A stretch of DNA of 7,776 nucleotides from Anaerolineaceae bacterium (GCA_009885445.1 VFKQ01000342.1:1-7776), one strand, 5' to 3'; shown: positions 1-5,822, counted from the first letter of the stretch. Numbers and translations are program-made. Notes: generated by a model not told the origin, from the sequence alone.

Positions 1-283
1 ACTCAGGCGGGATATCTGCGCGGGTGAGGATGCCCACTTTAATGGGATTCGGCGACTGCCCGCGCATCTCGCGCTCCCGCCGCCACGCCTCATCGCGGAC
101 CGTTAGTTTGGGCGCCTCACCGAGCAGCGTTTTACCCCCGATCATGATCGCGTCCGCCCCCGCGCGCAGACGGTCTACGCGCGCGCGATCCTGCGCCGAG
201 GAAATGGCCGCGCCACGGCGCTCGAAGGTGTCTATTTTGCCGTCCGCTGTAACGGCGACGTTGATGAAAACAAATGGTTTCAT
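1..283 (-). CDS. RibD C-terminal-domain reductase (partial, 3' end beyond window)
   Basis: Reading the minus strand from the ATG at 283-281 gives an open frame of 94 codons that runs off the left edge without a stop. It begins MKPFVFINVAVTADGKID and carries the RibD_C pattern: an N-terminal strand followed by 'TADGKI', then 'ISSAQDRARVDRLRAGADAIMIGGKTLL' (in pieces: ISS..D...VD.LRAGADAI at about 28-45 and the glycine-containing IGGKTLLGEAPKLTVRD at about 47-63). This family reduces the ribosyl group of the pyrimidine intermediate of riboflavin synthesis with NADPH, in the cytoplasm. The deaminase domain of full RibD is absent before this start, so it is a stand-alone reductase-like protein; such proteins are often annotated 'RibD family' or 'dihydrofolate reductase family', and the true substrate is not certain. 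There is no clear Shine-Dalgarno site (upstream bases read CTATCAAACA) and no FMN riboswitch is visible upstream. Confidence 0.85.
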   Translation of the reverse strand, partial: MKPFVFINVAVTADGKIDTFERRGAAISSAQDRARVDRLRAGADAIMIGGKTLLGEAPKLTVRDEAWRREREMRGQSPNPIKVGILTRADIPPE

Positions 284-305
284 TGTTTGATAGTTGCGTA
301 AATAG

Positions 306-319
306 TAATTGGTAATTGG
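306..319. repeat. TAATTGG heptamer pair in intergenic spacer
   Basis: Two exact tandem copies of TAATTGG lie 22 bp upstream of the RibD-like start, in the non-coding spacer 284-451. The same heptamer recurs inside the second peptidase gene at 3823-3836. The rest of this spacer holds a weak hairpin (347-353 pairing with 360-366, TTTTGGC/GCCAAAG, loop of six) that is not followed by a T-run on either strand, and then the terminator described separately. No gene was seen in the spacer. Confidence 0.6.
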
Positions 320-390
320 GTTGGTGACTATAAGGCTGGAGGATGGTTTTGGCATTGGAGCCAAAGGGAGGATTGATGAAAGTCTGATGG

Positions 391-433
391 ATAAAAATAG
401 ACCCGTTTTCTCGCCCTTGGCGGAAAGCGGGTC
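391..433 (-). terminator. Rho-independent terminator of the brnTA unit
   Basis: On the minus strand the arm at 433-419 (GACCCGCTTTCCGCC) pairs with 415-400 (GGCGAGAAAACGGGTC) around a 3-nt loop at 418-416. The stem has 14 to 15 pairs with one G-T wobble and one bulged base. It is followed at once by TATTTTTAT (399-391), the U-run expected of an intrinsic terminator. It starts 18 bp after the antitoxin stop. On the plus strand no T-run follows, so it acts for the minus-strand transcript only. Because no terminator is seen after the peptidase gene ending at 1005, it may also end any read-through from that operon. Confidence 0.85.
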
Positions 434-451
434 CATTGGATGGCGCAGATG

Positions 452-721
452 TTAACCCTTTTTATGAGACTGGGCGTAAATCCGTAATGCCGCGGCAAGG
501 AACTCTTGAGAATGGTCTCCCTGCGCTTGGAACCATTGCGCCACTTCAGGTTCCACTTCCACAGTCAGCGCCACTTTACCCTTCGGCATACGCCATTTTG
601 CAGACTCGAAAAATTTCTCGGTCAATGGGGAAATGTCCGAAGTGTCTATCATGTCGTCCGTCAGGGCGTCAAAGCGATCCAAATTGGTTTTTGTATTTTT
701 GTTCATATTTTTTACGCTCAT
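452..721 (-). CDS. brnA: BrnA-family antitoxin of type II toxin-antitoxin system
   Basis: Predicted 89-residue antitoxin that would bind and neutralise the BrnT toxin encoded just upstream and, with it, repress their shared promoter. The family signature is visible: 'IDTSDISPLTEKFFESAKWR' at about 34-53 matches the BrnA segment '(S)DIPpLtdeFf..A.wr', followed by PKGKVALTVEVEPEVAQWF (about 55-73) and a final helix 'EFLAAALRIYAQ', which together look like a strand-helix-helix (ribbon-helix-helix) DNA-binding fold. I chose the ATG at 721 because AGAAAGG (737-731) sits 9 nt before it; the frame is open to a TTG at 748, and a second ATG exists at 706. With this start it overlaps the toxin gene by 53 bp, so the two are probably translationally coupled. 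A terminator follows the stop. Confidence 0.88.
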   Translation of the reverse strand: MSVKNMNKNTKTNLDRFDALTDDMIDTSDISPLTEKFFESAKWRMPKGKVALTVEVEPEVAQWFQAQGDHSQEFLAAALRIYAQSHKKG

Positions 722-962
722 CGTTGGTTGCCTTTCTAAAAGAAACAACCCTTATCGTATCTTCGTCGGGTTCAGTAAACACAAGTACAACAACGCGGTC
801 ATCCATCAGTCCGATGCTAATCCAGCGATCCTCGCCATATTCTTTTCGCTCATCCAGGGCCGCCAGCATGGGTAACTCAAAAACCTTGTAACTGTCAGCA
901 AAATCCAAGCCGTGCTTTTCAATATTAATCTCGTTCTTGCGCCTGTCCCAGACGAGTTTCAT
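669..962 (-). CDS. brnT: BrnT-family ribonuclease toxin of type II toxin-antitoxin system
   Basis: Predicted 97-residue toxin. BrnT proteins are small RelE-fold ribonucleases that stop translation by cutting RNA in the cytoplasm and are held inactive by BrnA. The sequence shows the family pattern from the first residues: 'WD.RKNEINIEKHGLDF' (about 5-21), the central 'ERKEYGEDRWISIG' (about 38-51), a strand 'RVVVLVFTE' and the C-terminal 'IRVVSFRKATNDERKKYE' (about 71-88), matching 'IRIISARkAt..Er..Y'. The frame could start at a TTG at 968, but the ATG at 962 gives the standard family N-terminus. The toxin gene precedes the antitoxin, as usual for brnTA. No Shine-Dalgarno site precedes the ATG, and the promoter -10 box ends 6 nt upstream of it, which points to a leaderless or nearly leaderless mRNA. 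Confidence 0.9.
   Translation of the reverse strand: MKLVWDRRKNEINIEKHGLDFADSYKVFELPMLAALDERKEYGEDRWISIGLMDDRVVVLVFTEPDEDTIRVVSFRKATNDERKKYEQKYKNQFGSL
731..737 (-). promoter_or_regulatory. Ribosome binding site deciding the brnA start
   Basis: AGAAAGG on the minus strand ends 9 nt before the ATG at 721. It lies inside the brnT coding sequence and selects 721 over the upstream TTG (748) and the inner ATG (706), neither of which has a comparable site. It contrasts with brnT, which has none. Confidence 0.55.
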
Positions 963-968
963 AAGCAA

Positions 969-997
969 AGTATAGCCTTAACTGAAATACGTTGCAA
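969..997 (-). promoter_or_regulatory. Sigma-70-type promoter for brnTA
   Basis: Minus strand: TTGCAA (997-992), a spacer of exactly 17 bp, and TATACT (974-969). Four of six bases match the -35 consensus and five of six the -10 consensus. The six bases TTGCTT then lead straight to the ATG of brnT, so a start site at the usual distance falls on or next to the start codon. The -35 box begins 8 bp past the end of the upstream peptidase gene. BrnA-BrnT complexes usually repress their own promoter, but no convincing dyad operator is visible here. Confidence 0.7.
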
Positions 998-1004
998 GTA
1001 CCTT

Positions 1005-2669
1005 TTAATGCGCGTTCTGAAAATACGCCGCAATCAAATCAGAGATGTCTGCGGATGTATGTTGGCGCGCGATGGCGAAGAAGTCATTTGCTGTGGCGCG
1101 GCGGTGCGACATTTGCGCGGCGTAGTCTTTGATAAATTTATAAAAGTCGTCGTCGCCCATGCGCACGCGCAGGTCTTCGATGAAGGTGGCGCCGTTCAAG
1201 TAAACCGCGTTGGTGTAATCGCGGAATGAAGTGGCGTCGTAGATTTGCATGTCCACGTAACCGTTGGGGCCAAAATAATTCACGCGGAACTGCCACCACC
1301 AGTCTAATTGCGTGGGGCTGGTGTATTCAAAAAAGATGCGCTCGCTGTACAAAGCCAGGGCTTCGTCGAGCCACGGCTCGGTGGCCTGGTCGTTGCCGAC
1401 GAGGCCGAACCACCAGTTGTGCGCGATCTCATGCACGCCGATGGTGACCATGTTATTTTTCGTGCCGCCGTTGTAGGCGTCGAAGAAGGCACTGCTTAAA
1501 AATATCAGCCCGTCATTTTCCTGTCCATCGTTGTAATCGAGTTCGACAACATTCAACACCGGATATGGATACGGCGCGAACTTCGCCTCAAAGAGACCGA
1601 CCGCCTGCGTCGCGACATGCGTCATCTTGGACGCCGCGTCTTCGTGACCGGAAAAATAATAGGTGCGAATCACCACCGCGCCGACAGCGGATTCGTTAAC
1701 GAGGAACTCGCGACTCATGGACAGCGCAAACGTGCGCGCGCCATTGAGGCGGTAGCGAGTCCACTCGGCGTTGGACTCGGCCAGGGCAGGCGCGGCCACT
1801 ACGGGCGCGGACGAGGGCGCGGCGAAGCGTAGATTCACGTCGAAGTCCGCAGAGTCGTAGACGAGGTGTTCGCCGAAGGGCATAAAGTCGTGTAACAGCC
1901 AGCCCGCAGAGCGGTCATAGGGTACGACAAAAGGCAACCAATCGGTGAGGTTGGTTTGGTAGGAGAGCCAGCCAAAAGTGTTGGCCTTTTGTTTGACGGG
2001 GATGTTGATATTGAATTCGAGCACCAGCGAAATTTGCCGACCCGGCGCAAGAGGCTGGGCCAACGGCACTGTGAGTCGATGCGTGACGAGGCTGTAATCG
2101 GTGCGGAAGATTCCGTCGACCGAGAGGGCGGTCAGCGCGAAGGCGCCGCCATACAACATTGGCTCGACAGCGATGACGATTTCATTCAACGCCACGCCAG
2201 TGAGATTAGGATAGATGATGGCCTCGTCCACTTCGACGGTGTGGGCGTCGTAATCAATAGTGGCGTAGACGTTGTAGAACGGACGCGCAAGAATCGGCGC
2301 GGACCCCGCTCCCGTCCCCTCCGCGGGGGGAAGGCTGGTGGATGTATCGGGCGCGCGCGTTGATGTGGGCGTGATGGTGGGCGTGAATGTTGGGGGCGGG
2401 GTAAATGTAAATGTGGACGTGACCGGCCCAAACGGGGACGGCAATATAGCATTTGGATCGCGCGTTGAAAAAGAAAGCGGCGCGCTGAATTGGGAGGTGG
2501 CGGTTGGGGAGGAGGGGACGGGAGCGCAAGAAGAAAAGATGAAGGATGAAAGCAGAAGGATGAAAAAGGCCAGTTTCCAGTTTCCAGTAATCAGTGACCG
2601 GTGACCAGTTTTTGATCGCGTGTTTCCCTGTGTACCTGTGTACGTGTGTACCTGTTTACCTGTATACAT
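1005..2669 (-). CDS. M1-family zinc peptidase lipoprotein (third gene of tandem array)
   Basis: 554-residue exported metallopeptidase of the M1 (gluzincin) family, predicted to be lipid-anchored outside the membrane and to remove residues from peptide N-termini. A hydrophobic run at about 33-46 ends in the lipobox FSSC, with Cys48. A Thr/Pro-rich linker (about 50-125, TFTPTITPTST type) is followed by an N-terminal beta domain with 'DWLPFVVPY', 'GEHLVYDSADFDV', and a thermolysin-like domain. Zinc ligands are H413, H417 and E436 (HEIAH, then 18 residues to WLDEAL); Tyr490 in AVYLNGATF matches the transition-state Tyr. The GAMEN position reads GQEND, keeping Glu384. It ends with the shared YFQNAH and has no HEAT-like C-terminal domain. 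The ATG at 2669 lies 12 bp after the preceding stop and has no ribosome site; the long n-region (residues 1-33) is encoded by tandem repeats, so the start is less certain than the rest. Confidence 0.9.
   Translation of the reverse strand: MYTGKQVHTYTGTQGNTRSKTGHRSLITGNWKLAFFILLLSSFIFSSCAPVPSSPTATSQFSAPLSFSTRDPNAILPSPFGPVTSTFTFTPPPTFTPTITPTSTRAPDTSTSLPPAEGTGAGSAPILARPFYNVYATIDYDAHTVEVDEAIIYPNLTGVALNEIVIAVEPMLYGGAFALTALSVDGIFRTDYSLVTHRLTVPLAQPLAPGRQISLVLEFNINIPVKQKANTFGWLSYQTNLTDWLPFVVPYDRSAGWLLHDFMPFGEHLVYDSADFDVNLRFAAPSSAPVVAAPALAESNAEWTRYRLNGARTFALSMSREFLVNESAVGAVVIRTYYFSGHEDAASKMTHVATQAVGLFEAKFAPYPYPVLNVVELDYNDGQENDGLIFLSSAFFDAYNGGTKNNMVTIGVHEIAHNWWFGLVGNDQATEPWLDEALALYSERIFFEYTSPTQLDWWWQFRVNYFGPNGYVDMQIYDATSFRDYTNAVYLNGATFIEDLRVRMGDDDFYKFIKDYAAQMSHRRATANDFFAIARQHTSADISDLIAAYFQNAH
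2299..2336. repeat. REP-like GC-rich palindromic repeat inside coding sequence
   Basis: The plus strand reads GGACCCCGCTCCCGTCCCCT followed by CCGCGGGGGGAAGGC. The core pairs CCCC(T) with GGGG around CCGCGG. Its style matches the widespread bacterial 'CTCCCCxCGCGGxGAGGG' repeat family, which usually sits between genes. Here it lies in frame in the linker of the peptidase (about residues 112-124, PPAEGTGAGSAP). Assignment to a repeat family is from memory of its style and cannot be proved from one copy. Confidence 0.35.
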
Positions 2670-2676
2670 GTTTACA
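2571..2676. repeat. Composite tandem repeat: six heptamers, TGATCGC, seven octamers
   Basis: Plus strand: six heptamers in exact register at 2571-2612 (CAGTTTC, CAGTTTC, CAGTAAT, CAGTGAC, CGGTGAC, CAGTTTT), then TGATCGC at 2613-2619, a single G, then seven octamers at 2621-2676 (TGTTTCCC, TGTGTACC, TGTGTACG, TGTGTACC, TGTTTACC, TGTATACA, TGTTTACA). It spans the junction between the second and third peptidase genes and covers the chosen start codon (2669-2667). The same composite, with a different unit count, occurs at 4186-4292. Confidence 0.9.
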
Positions 2677-2681
2677 TCAGC

Positions 2682-4277
2682 TCAATGAGGATTCTGAAAA
2701 TATTGCGCGATGAGGTCGGAAATATCCGCGCTGGTGTGGGCGCGCAGGATGGCGAAGAAATCGGCGGAGGTCGAAATTTTTCCGCGTTCTTGCGCAAGGT
2801 AATCTTGAAGGAAGGCAAAGAAGGCTTCGTCGCCCATGCGAATGCGCAGGTCTTGCAGGAAGTGCGCGCCGTTGAGGTAGGCTTTGTTCCAATATGGGCG
2901 CTGACCTTCGCCTTCGTAGATGCGCGTGTCTACCTGGTTGAGCGGCACGTAGGGGTCGAAGCGATAGATCCACCACCAATCTGTCAGCGCGGCGGGTTGG
3001 ACGGTTTCGTAGTAGACGATCTCGCTGTACGTGGCAAGCGACTCGTCGAGCCAGGGTTCGAAGCCCTGATCGTTGGCGACCATCTCGAACCACCACTGAT
3101 GCGCCGTCTCGTGGACGGAGACTGCCGTTAAATGATTCACGAGTGTGCCATCGTAGTTGTTGTAGATTCCTTTGCTGTGAAAATATAAACCAGAAAATTC
3201 CATGCCGTCGTCGAAGTCGCCTTGCACGATGCTGAGAGTCTTGTGCGAATATGGGCCAAAGCGCTGGGTGTAAATGTTGAATGCCTGCACGCTGGCCGCG
3301 AGCACTGCGTTCCCCGCAACGGCATACGATGGAAAATAATAACTGTTGATGGTCACGTCGCCGACGGTGGCGGTAGCGACTTGATAGTCAGCGCTGAAAG
3401 ATAACGCGAAGGCCCGACCCGCTTCGAGCGTGAAGCGACGCGTGCCTTCGGCGGGCGAGTCCGCTTCGGCGCCGCTGGAGGCGATGACGACGTTGGTGCC
3501 GTTGTCGAGAGTCACACGCACGTCAAAGTCGGCGGCTTCGTAGGTGAGATGCTCGCCGTAGTACCAGGGGTTGTGCAAAATCCATTTGCCGTTGACGTAG
3601 GGCGCGACGAAAGGATACCAATCGACGAGGTTGAGTTGTTGCGCGGTGTATCCATAAATTTGCGAGCACAGACTCGTGGCGTCGCTGAAGTTGCCGACGA
3701 CGGGCAGAATCAATGTGAAGTTAAGTTGAAGCGTGACTTGCGCGTTGGGCGCGAGAGGCTGGGCGAGGGGAATTTCGAGTCGGTGACGGATGTAGGCTTG
3801 GATGTTTTGCGAATCAAAAATGTAATTGGTAATTGGTATTTGGTTGACGGCGATTCCATTTAAAGTAAAACTTTGTGCGCAGGTCGGTTCGACGGCGAGC
3901 ACGAGACTCGTCAGTGTGTCCGCGCTTTGGTTGGTGTAGACGATGGTCTCGTTCACGAACGCGGATTTGGTGGCGTAGTTGAGATGCAGGTCGAGGAGAT
4001 ATTGCGGGCGGGGGGGAGAGAGGGTGTCAGGTGTTGAGGTGTCAAGTGTCAGGGTCGCGAGCGTTGAGGTTTCAAGTGTCAGGGTGGATGTTGGCGGAAG
4101 CGTGATGGTCGCAGTGGGCGCGGCGATGGGGCGGGCGCAGGAGGTGAGGAGGAAAGAAGAAAGAAGAAAGAAAAGTGCGAGTTTGCAGTGACCAGTGACG
4201 AGTGACCAGTTTTCAGTGCTTGATCGCACGATTACTTGTTTACCTGTGTACCTGTTTACTTGTTTACCTGTGTCCAT
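2682..4277 (-). CDS. M1-family zinc peptidase lipoprotein (second gene of tandem array)
   Basis: 531-residue paralogue of its two neighbours, predicted to be an extracellular lipid-anchored M1 peptidase. Lipobox LTSC with Cys47 follows a hydrophobic stretch (about 33-45). A Thr-rich linker (about 52-90) contains a duplicated ten-residue unit (TLTLETSTLA / TLTLDTSTPD). The beta domain shows 'DWYPFVAPY' and 'WYYGEHLTYEAADFDV'. Zinc ligands are H389, H393 and E412 (HETAH, 18 residues, WLDESL); Tyr467 is in AYLNGAHF. The GAMEN position reads GMEFS, keeping Glu360. It ends YFQNPH. The frame is open to an ATG at 4355 inside the previous gene, but I chose the ATG at 4277, which removes that overlap, leaves a 16-bp gap and matches the N-terminus of the next paralogue (M-x-TGKQV). 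A GTG at 4229, inside the repeat region, is another possible start; none has a good ribosome site. Compared with the paralogues it has about six to eight extra residues near SQNIQAYI. Confidence 0.9.
   Translation of the reverse strand: MDTGKQVNRYTGKQVIVRSSTENWSLVTGHCKLALFFLLSSFLLTSCARPIAAPTATITLPPTSTLTLETSTLATLTLDTSTPDTLSPPRPQYLLDLHLNYATKSAFVNETIVYTNQSADTLTSLVLAVEPTCAQSFTLNGIAVNQIPITNYIFDSQNIQAYIRHRLEIPLAQPLAPNAQVTLQLNFTLILPVVGNFSDATSLCSQIYGYTAQQLNLVDWYPFVAPYVNGKWILHNPWYYGEHLTYEAADFDVRVTLDNGTNVVIASSGAEADSPAEGTRRFTLEAGRAFALSFSADYQVATATVGDVTINSYYFPSYAVAGNAVLAASVQAFNIYTQRFGPYSHKTLSIVQGDFDDGMEFSGLYFHSKGIYNNYDGTLVNHLTAVSVHETAHQWWFEMVANDQGFEPWLDESLATYSEIVYYETVQPAALTDWWWIYRFDPYVPLNQVDTRIYEGEGQRPYWNKAYLNGAHFLQDLRIRMGDEAFFAFLQDYLAQERGKISTSADFFAILRAHTSADISDLIAQYFQNPH
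3823..3843. repeat. TAATTGG heptamer triplet inside peptidase gene
   Basis: TAATTGG, TAATTGG and TATTTGG in tandem. On the coding strand this is CCAATTA-type repeats read in frame as NQIPITNY in the N-terminal beta domain. The first two units are identical to the pair at 306-319 in the spacer upstream of the RibD-like gene. The paralogues have VPVSDYEL and IFRTDYSL at the aligned place without heptamer structure. Confidence 0.6.
4033..4085. repeat. 30-bp direct repeat in peptidase linker
   Basis: Two 23-bp copies (4033-4055 and 4063-4085, beginning GTTGAGGT and ending AAGTGTCAGGGT) differ at one base and lie 30 bp apart. Because 30 is a multiple of 3, the protein shows a ten-residue repeat in the linker between the lipid anchor and the beta domain, so unit loss or gain would change tether length without changing the frame. 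Confidence 0.8.
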
Positions 4278-4292
4278 GTATCCGTGTTTCCC
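4186..4292. repeat. Composite tandem repeat: five heptamers, TGATCGC, octamers
   Basis: Plus strand: five heptamers at 4186-4220 (CAGTGAC, CAGTGAC, GAGTGAC, CAGTTTT, CAGTGCT), then TGATCGC at 4221-4227, a single A, then a degenerate octamer CGATTACT and seven octamers up to 4292 (TGTTTACC, TGTGTACC, TGTTTACT, TGTTTACC, TGTGTCCA, TGTATCCG, TGTTTCCC). The stop of the first peptidase gene (4296-4294) lies immediately beyond it. It has the same module order as 2571-2676 and covers the start codon of the second peptidase (4277-4275). Confidence 0.9.
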
Positions 4293-4293
4293 T

Positions 4294-5787
4294 TTAGTGT
4301 GGATTCTGAAAATATTCTGTAACCAAGTCGGATACATCCGCATTGGTGTGTGCACGGACGGCGTTGAAGAAATCGTCGGCAGTGGCGCGCTGGCCGTTGA
4401 ACTGCGTCAGGTAATCGCGCAGAAAGGCGAAGAAGTCTTCGTCGCCCATGCGGTCGCGCAATTCCTGGATAAAGTATGCGCCGCGAAAATAGACCGCATT
4501 GATGTAGTTGCGATACATGTCGGTTTCAAATGTTGTGTTGAGCGGCGTGTCTATGAATCCCTGCGGATTGAACGAGTTAACGCGATAGTCCCACCACCAC
4601 GAGACCAGCGGCGAGTCGGTGGTCTCGTAGAAAATGTGCTCGCTGTAAATGGCGAGGGACTCGTCCAGCCACGGCTCGAGATACTGGTCATTGGCCACTT
4701 GCTCGAACCACCATTGATGCGCGGTCTCGTGCGCGGCGATCATGATCAGATAATTCTGGCGTGTGTTGTCGTAGGATTTGTAAAAGCCCTTGCTCAAAAA
4801 GAAGAAAGCCGAAAATTCCGCGCCGTCGTTGAAGTCGCCCTGCACGATGGTCAGCGTCTTGTGCGGATAGGGGCCAAATTTTTCGCTGAAGATATTAATC
4901 GCCTGCGCGGCGGTGTCTGCGGCGGCCTTGCCGGCGGATGCGTAAAGCGGAAAATAATAACTGAAAATAAAAACATTGCCCGCATTCGTCACCGACACTT
5001 TCATTTCGGTGCTGGCCGTAAATGCAAACGCGCGGCCCGCCGTCAGCGCGTAACGAGTCCACTCTTCGTTCGGTTCTGGCGGCCCGCTGGCGGCGATGGT
5101 GGGCACGATGCCCTCCTCCGCGTTTCTAATATTCACTTCAAAATCCGCAGTGTCATAAACAAGATGCTCGCCGTAATACCACGGGTCGTGTAGAAGCCAC
5201 GTCCCTGCGGCGCGCGGGACGATGAACGGATACCAGTTGACAAGATTCATCTGTCGCGATGTGTAACCAAAAAACTGCGGCCGAATCTCAGTGGTGCTCA
5301 GCTCGGCTTGAATCGGGGGGAGCAAAAGCTCATAGTCGAGAGCCAGCTTCACGGTCCCGTTTGGCGCGAGCGATTCGGGCAGATGAATCGTCAGACGCTG
5401 ACCATCCAGTTCGTAATCGCTGACGGGGACTCCATCCACTTCGAGTTTGTCGAGCGTAAAGACCGCGTTCCATAAATTCGGGACGACGGCCAGCACCAAA
5501 TCGGCCAGGTTCTCCCCCGTGGCGTTGACGTAGACGATGGACTCTTGAATGGCAAGATTTTTGCGACGATAATCGAGCGTGACGAAGAAAGTATATTGCG
5601 GGCGGGCGAGGGAGGGAGATTCGGTGGGAGGAGGGGTGGGAGAATTGGAGACTGGAGACTGGAGACTGGGGGATTCGACGCTTTGCGTGGAGAATTTGGG
5701 GGTTGGCGACGCAACAGAGGTGGGCGCGGGGCGCACGCAGGAGGTGAGAATGAAAACGAAAAACGTAAAACGTAAGAGGCGGGGCAT
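4294..5787 (-). CDS. M1-family zinc peptidase lipoprotein (first gene of tandem array)
   Basis: 497-residue M1-family metallopeptidase, first gene of the three-gene unit. It has a compact, standard lipoprotein signal, MPRLLRFTFFVFILTSC, with Cys17. A Ser/Pro-rich linker (about 20-60) leads to the beta domain ('NWYPFIVPR', 'WYYGEHLVYDTADFEV') and a thermolysin-like domain. Zinc ligands are H353, H357 and E376 (HETAHQWW, 18 residues, WLDESL); the second Glu of HEXXH, E354, is the catalytic base; Tyr433 in AVYFRGAYF is the likely transition-state Tyr. The exopeptidase motif GAMEN is replaced by GAEFS, with Glu324 retained. At about 500 residues it lacks the C-terminal helical domain of large aminopeptidases. 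The substrate is unknown. Its short, repeat-free signal peptide, unlike the other two, suggests it keeps the ancestral 5' end. No Shine-Dalgarno site precedes the ATG; a promoter candidate ends 6 nt upstream. Confidence 0.93.
   Translation of the reverse strand: MPRLLRFTFFVFILTSCVRPAPTSVASPTPKFSTQSVESPSLQSPVSNSPTPPPTESPSLARPQYTFFVTLDYRRKNLAIQESIVYVNATGENLADLVLAVVPNLWNAVFTLDKLEVDGVPVSDYELDGQRLTIHLPESLAPNGTVKLALDYELLLPPIQAELSTTEIRPQFFGYTSRQMNLVNWYPFIVPRAAGTWLLHDPWYYGEHLVYDTADFEVNIRNAEEGIVPTIAASGPPEPNEEWTRYALTAGRAFAFTASTEMKVSVTNAGNVFIFSYYFPLYASAGKAAADTAAQAINIFSEKFGPYPHKTLTIVQGDFNDGAEFSAFFFLSKGFYKSYDNTRQNYLIMIAAHETAHQWWFEQVANDQYLEPWLDESLAIYSEHIFYETTDSPLVSWWWDYRVNSFNPQGFIDTPLNTTFETDMYRNYINAVYFRGAYFIQELRDRMGDEDFFAFLRDYLTQFNGQRATADDFFNAVRAHTNADVSDLVTEYFQNPH
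5646..5669. repeat. TGGAGAC heptamer array inside peptidase linker
   Basis: Three exact tandem TGGAGAC units plus a partial fourth. On the coding strand this is CAGTCTC repeated, so it belongs to the same CAGTNNN heptamer class as the arrays at 2571 and 4186 but in the opposite orientation relative to the gene. It encodes residues about 40-48 (LQSPVSN) of the linker after the lipid anchor. Confidence 0.75.
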
Positions 5788-5793
5788 GGGAGT

Positions 5794-5822
5794 ATTTTAA
5801 TCGGTGATTGACCCTGTGCCTA
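5794..5822 (-). promoter_or_regulatory. Candidate promoter of the peptidase operon
   Basis: Minus strand: TAGGCA (5822-5817), 17-bp spacer, TAAAAT (5799-5794). Four of six bases match at -35 and five of six at -10. The next six bases, ACTCCC, lead directly to the ATG at 5787, giving the same leaderless geometry as the brnT promoter. It lies in the 98-bp divergent region shared with vapBC. Confidence 0.45.

Noticed and set aside
284..399. FMN riboswitch upstream of the RibD-like gene
   Set aside because: The conserved RFN helices and GC-rich motifs are not visible. Only a heptamer pair and a weak 7-bp hairpin are present.
2621..2676. CRISPR-like array
   Set aside because: Units are 8 bp, contiguous and without spacers; no cas gene is present. 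It is a short tandem repeat.
4278..4355. Upstream extension of the second peptidase gene to the ATG at 4355
   Set aside because: It would overlap the coding end of the first peptidase by 62 bp and add residues that are just another reading of that gene. The ATG at 4277 matches the sister N-terminus.
4195..5193. A 332-codon open frame on the plus strand, antisense to the first peptidase gene
   Set aside because: It mirrors a gene with clear catalytic motifs, its protein has no recognisable domain, and similar antisense frames appear opposite the sister genes. It is a by-product of codon use on the coding strand.
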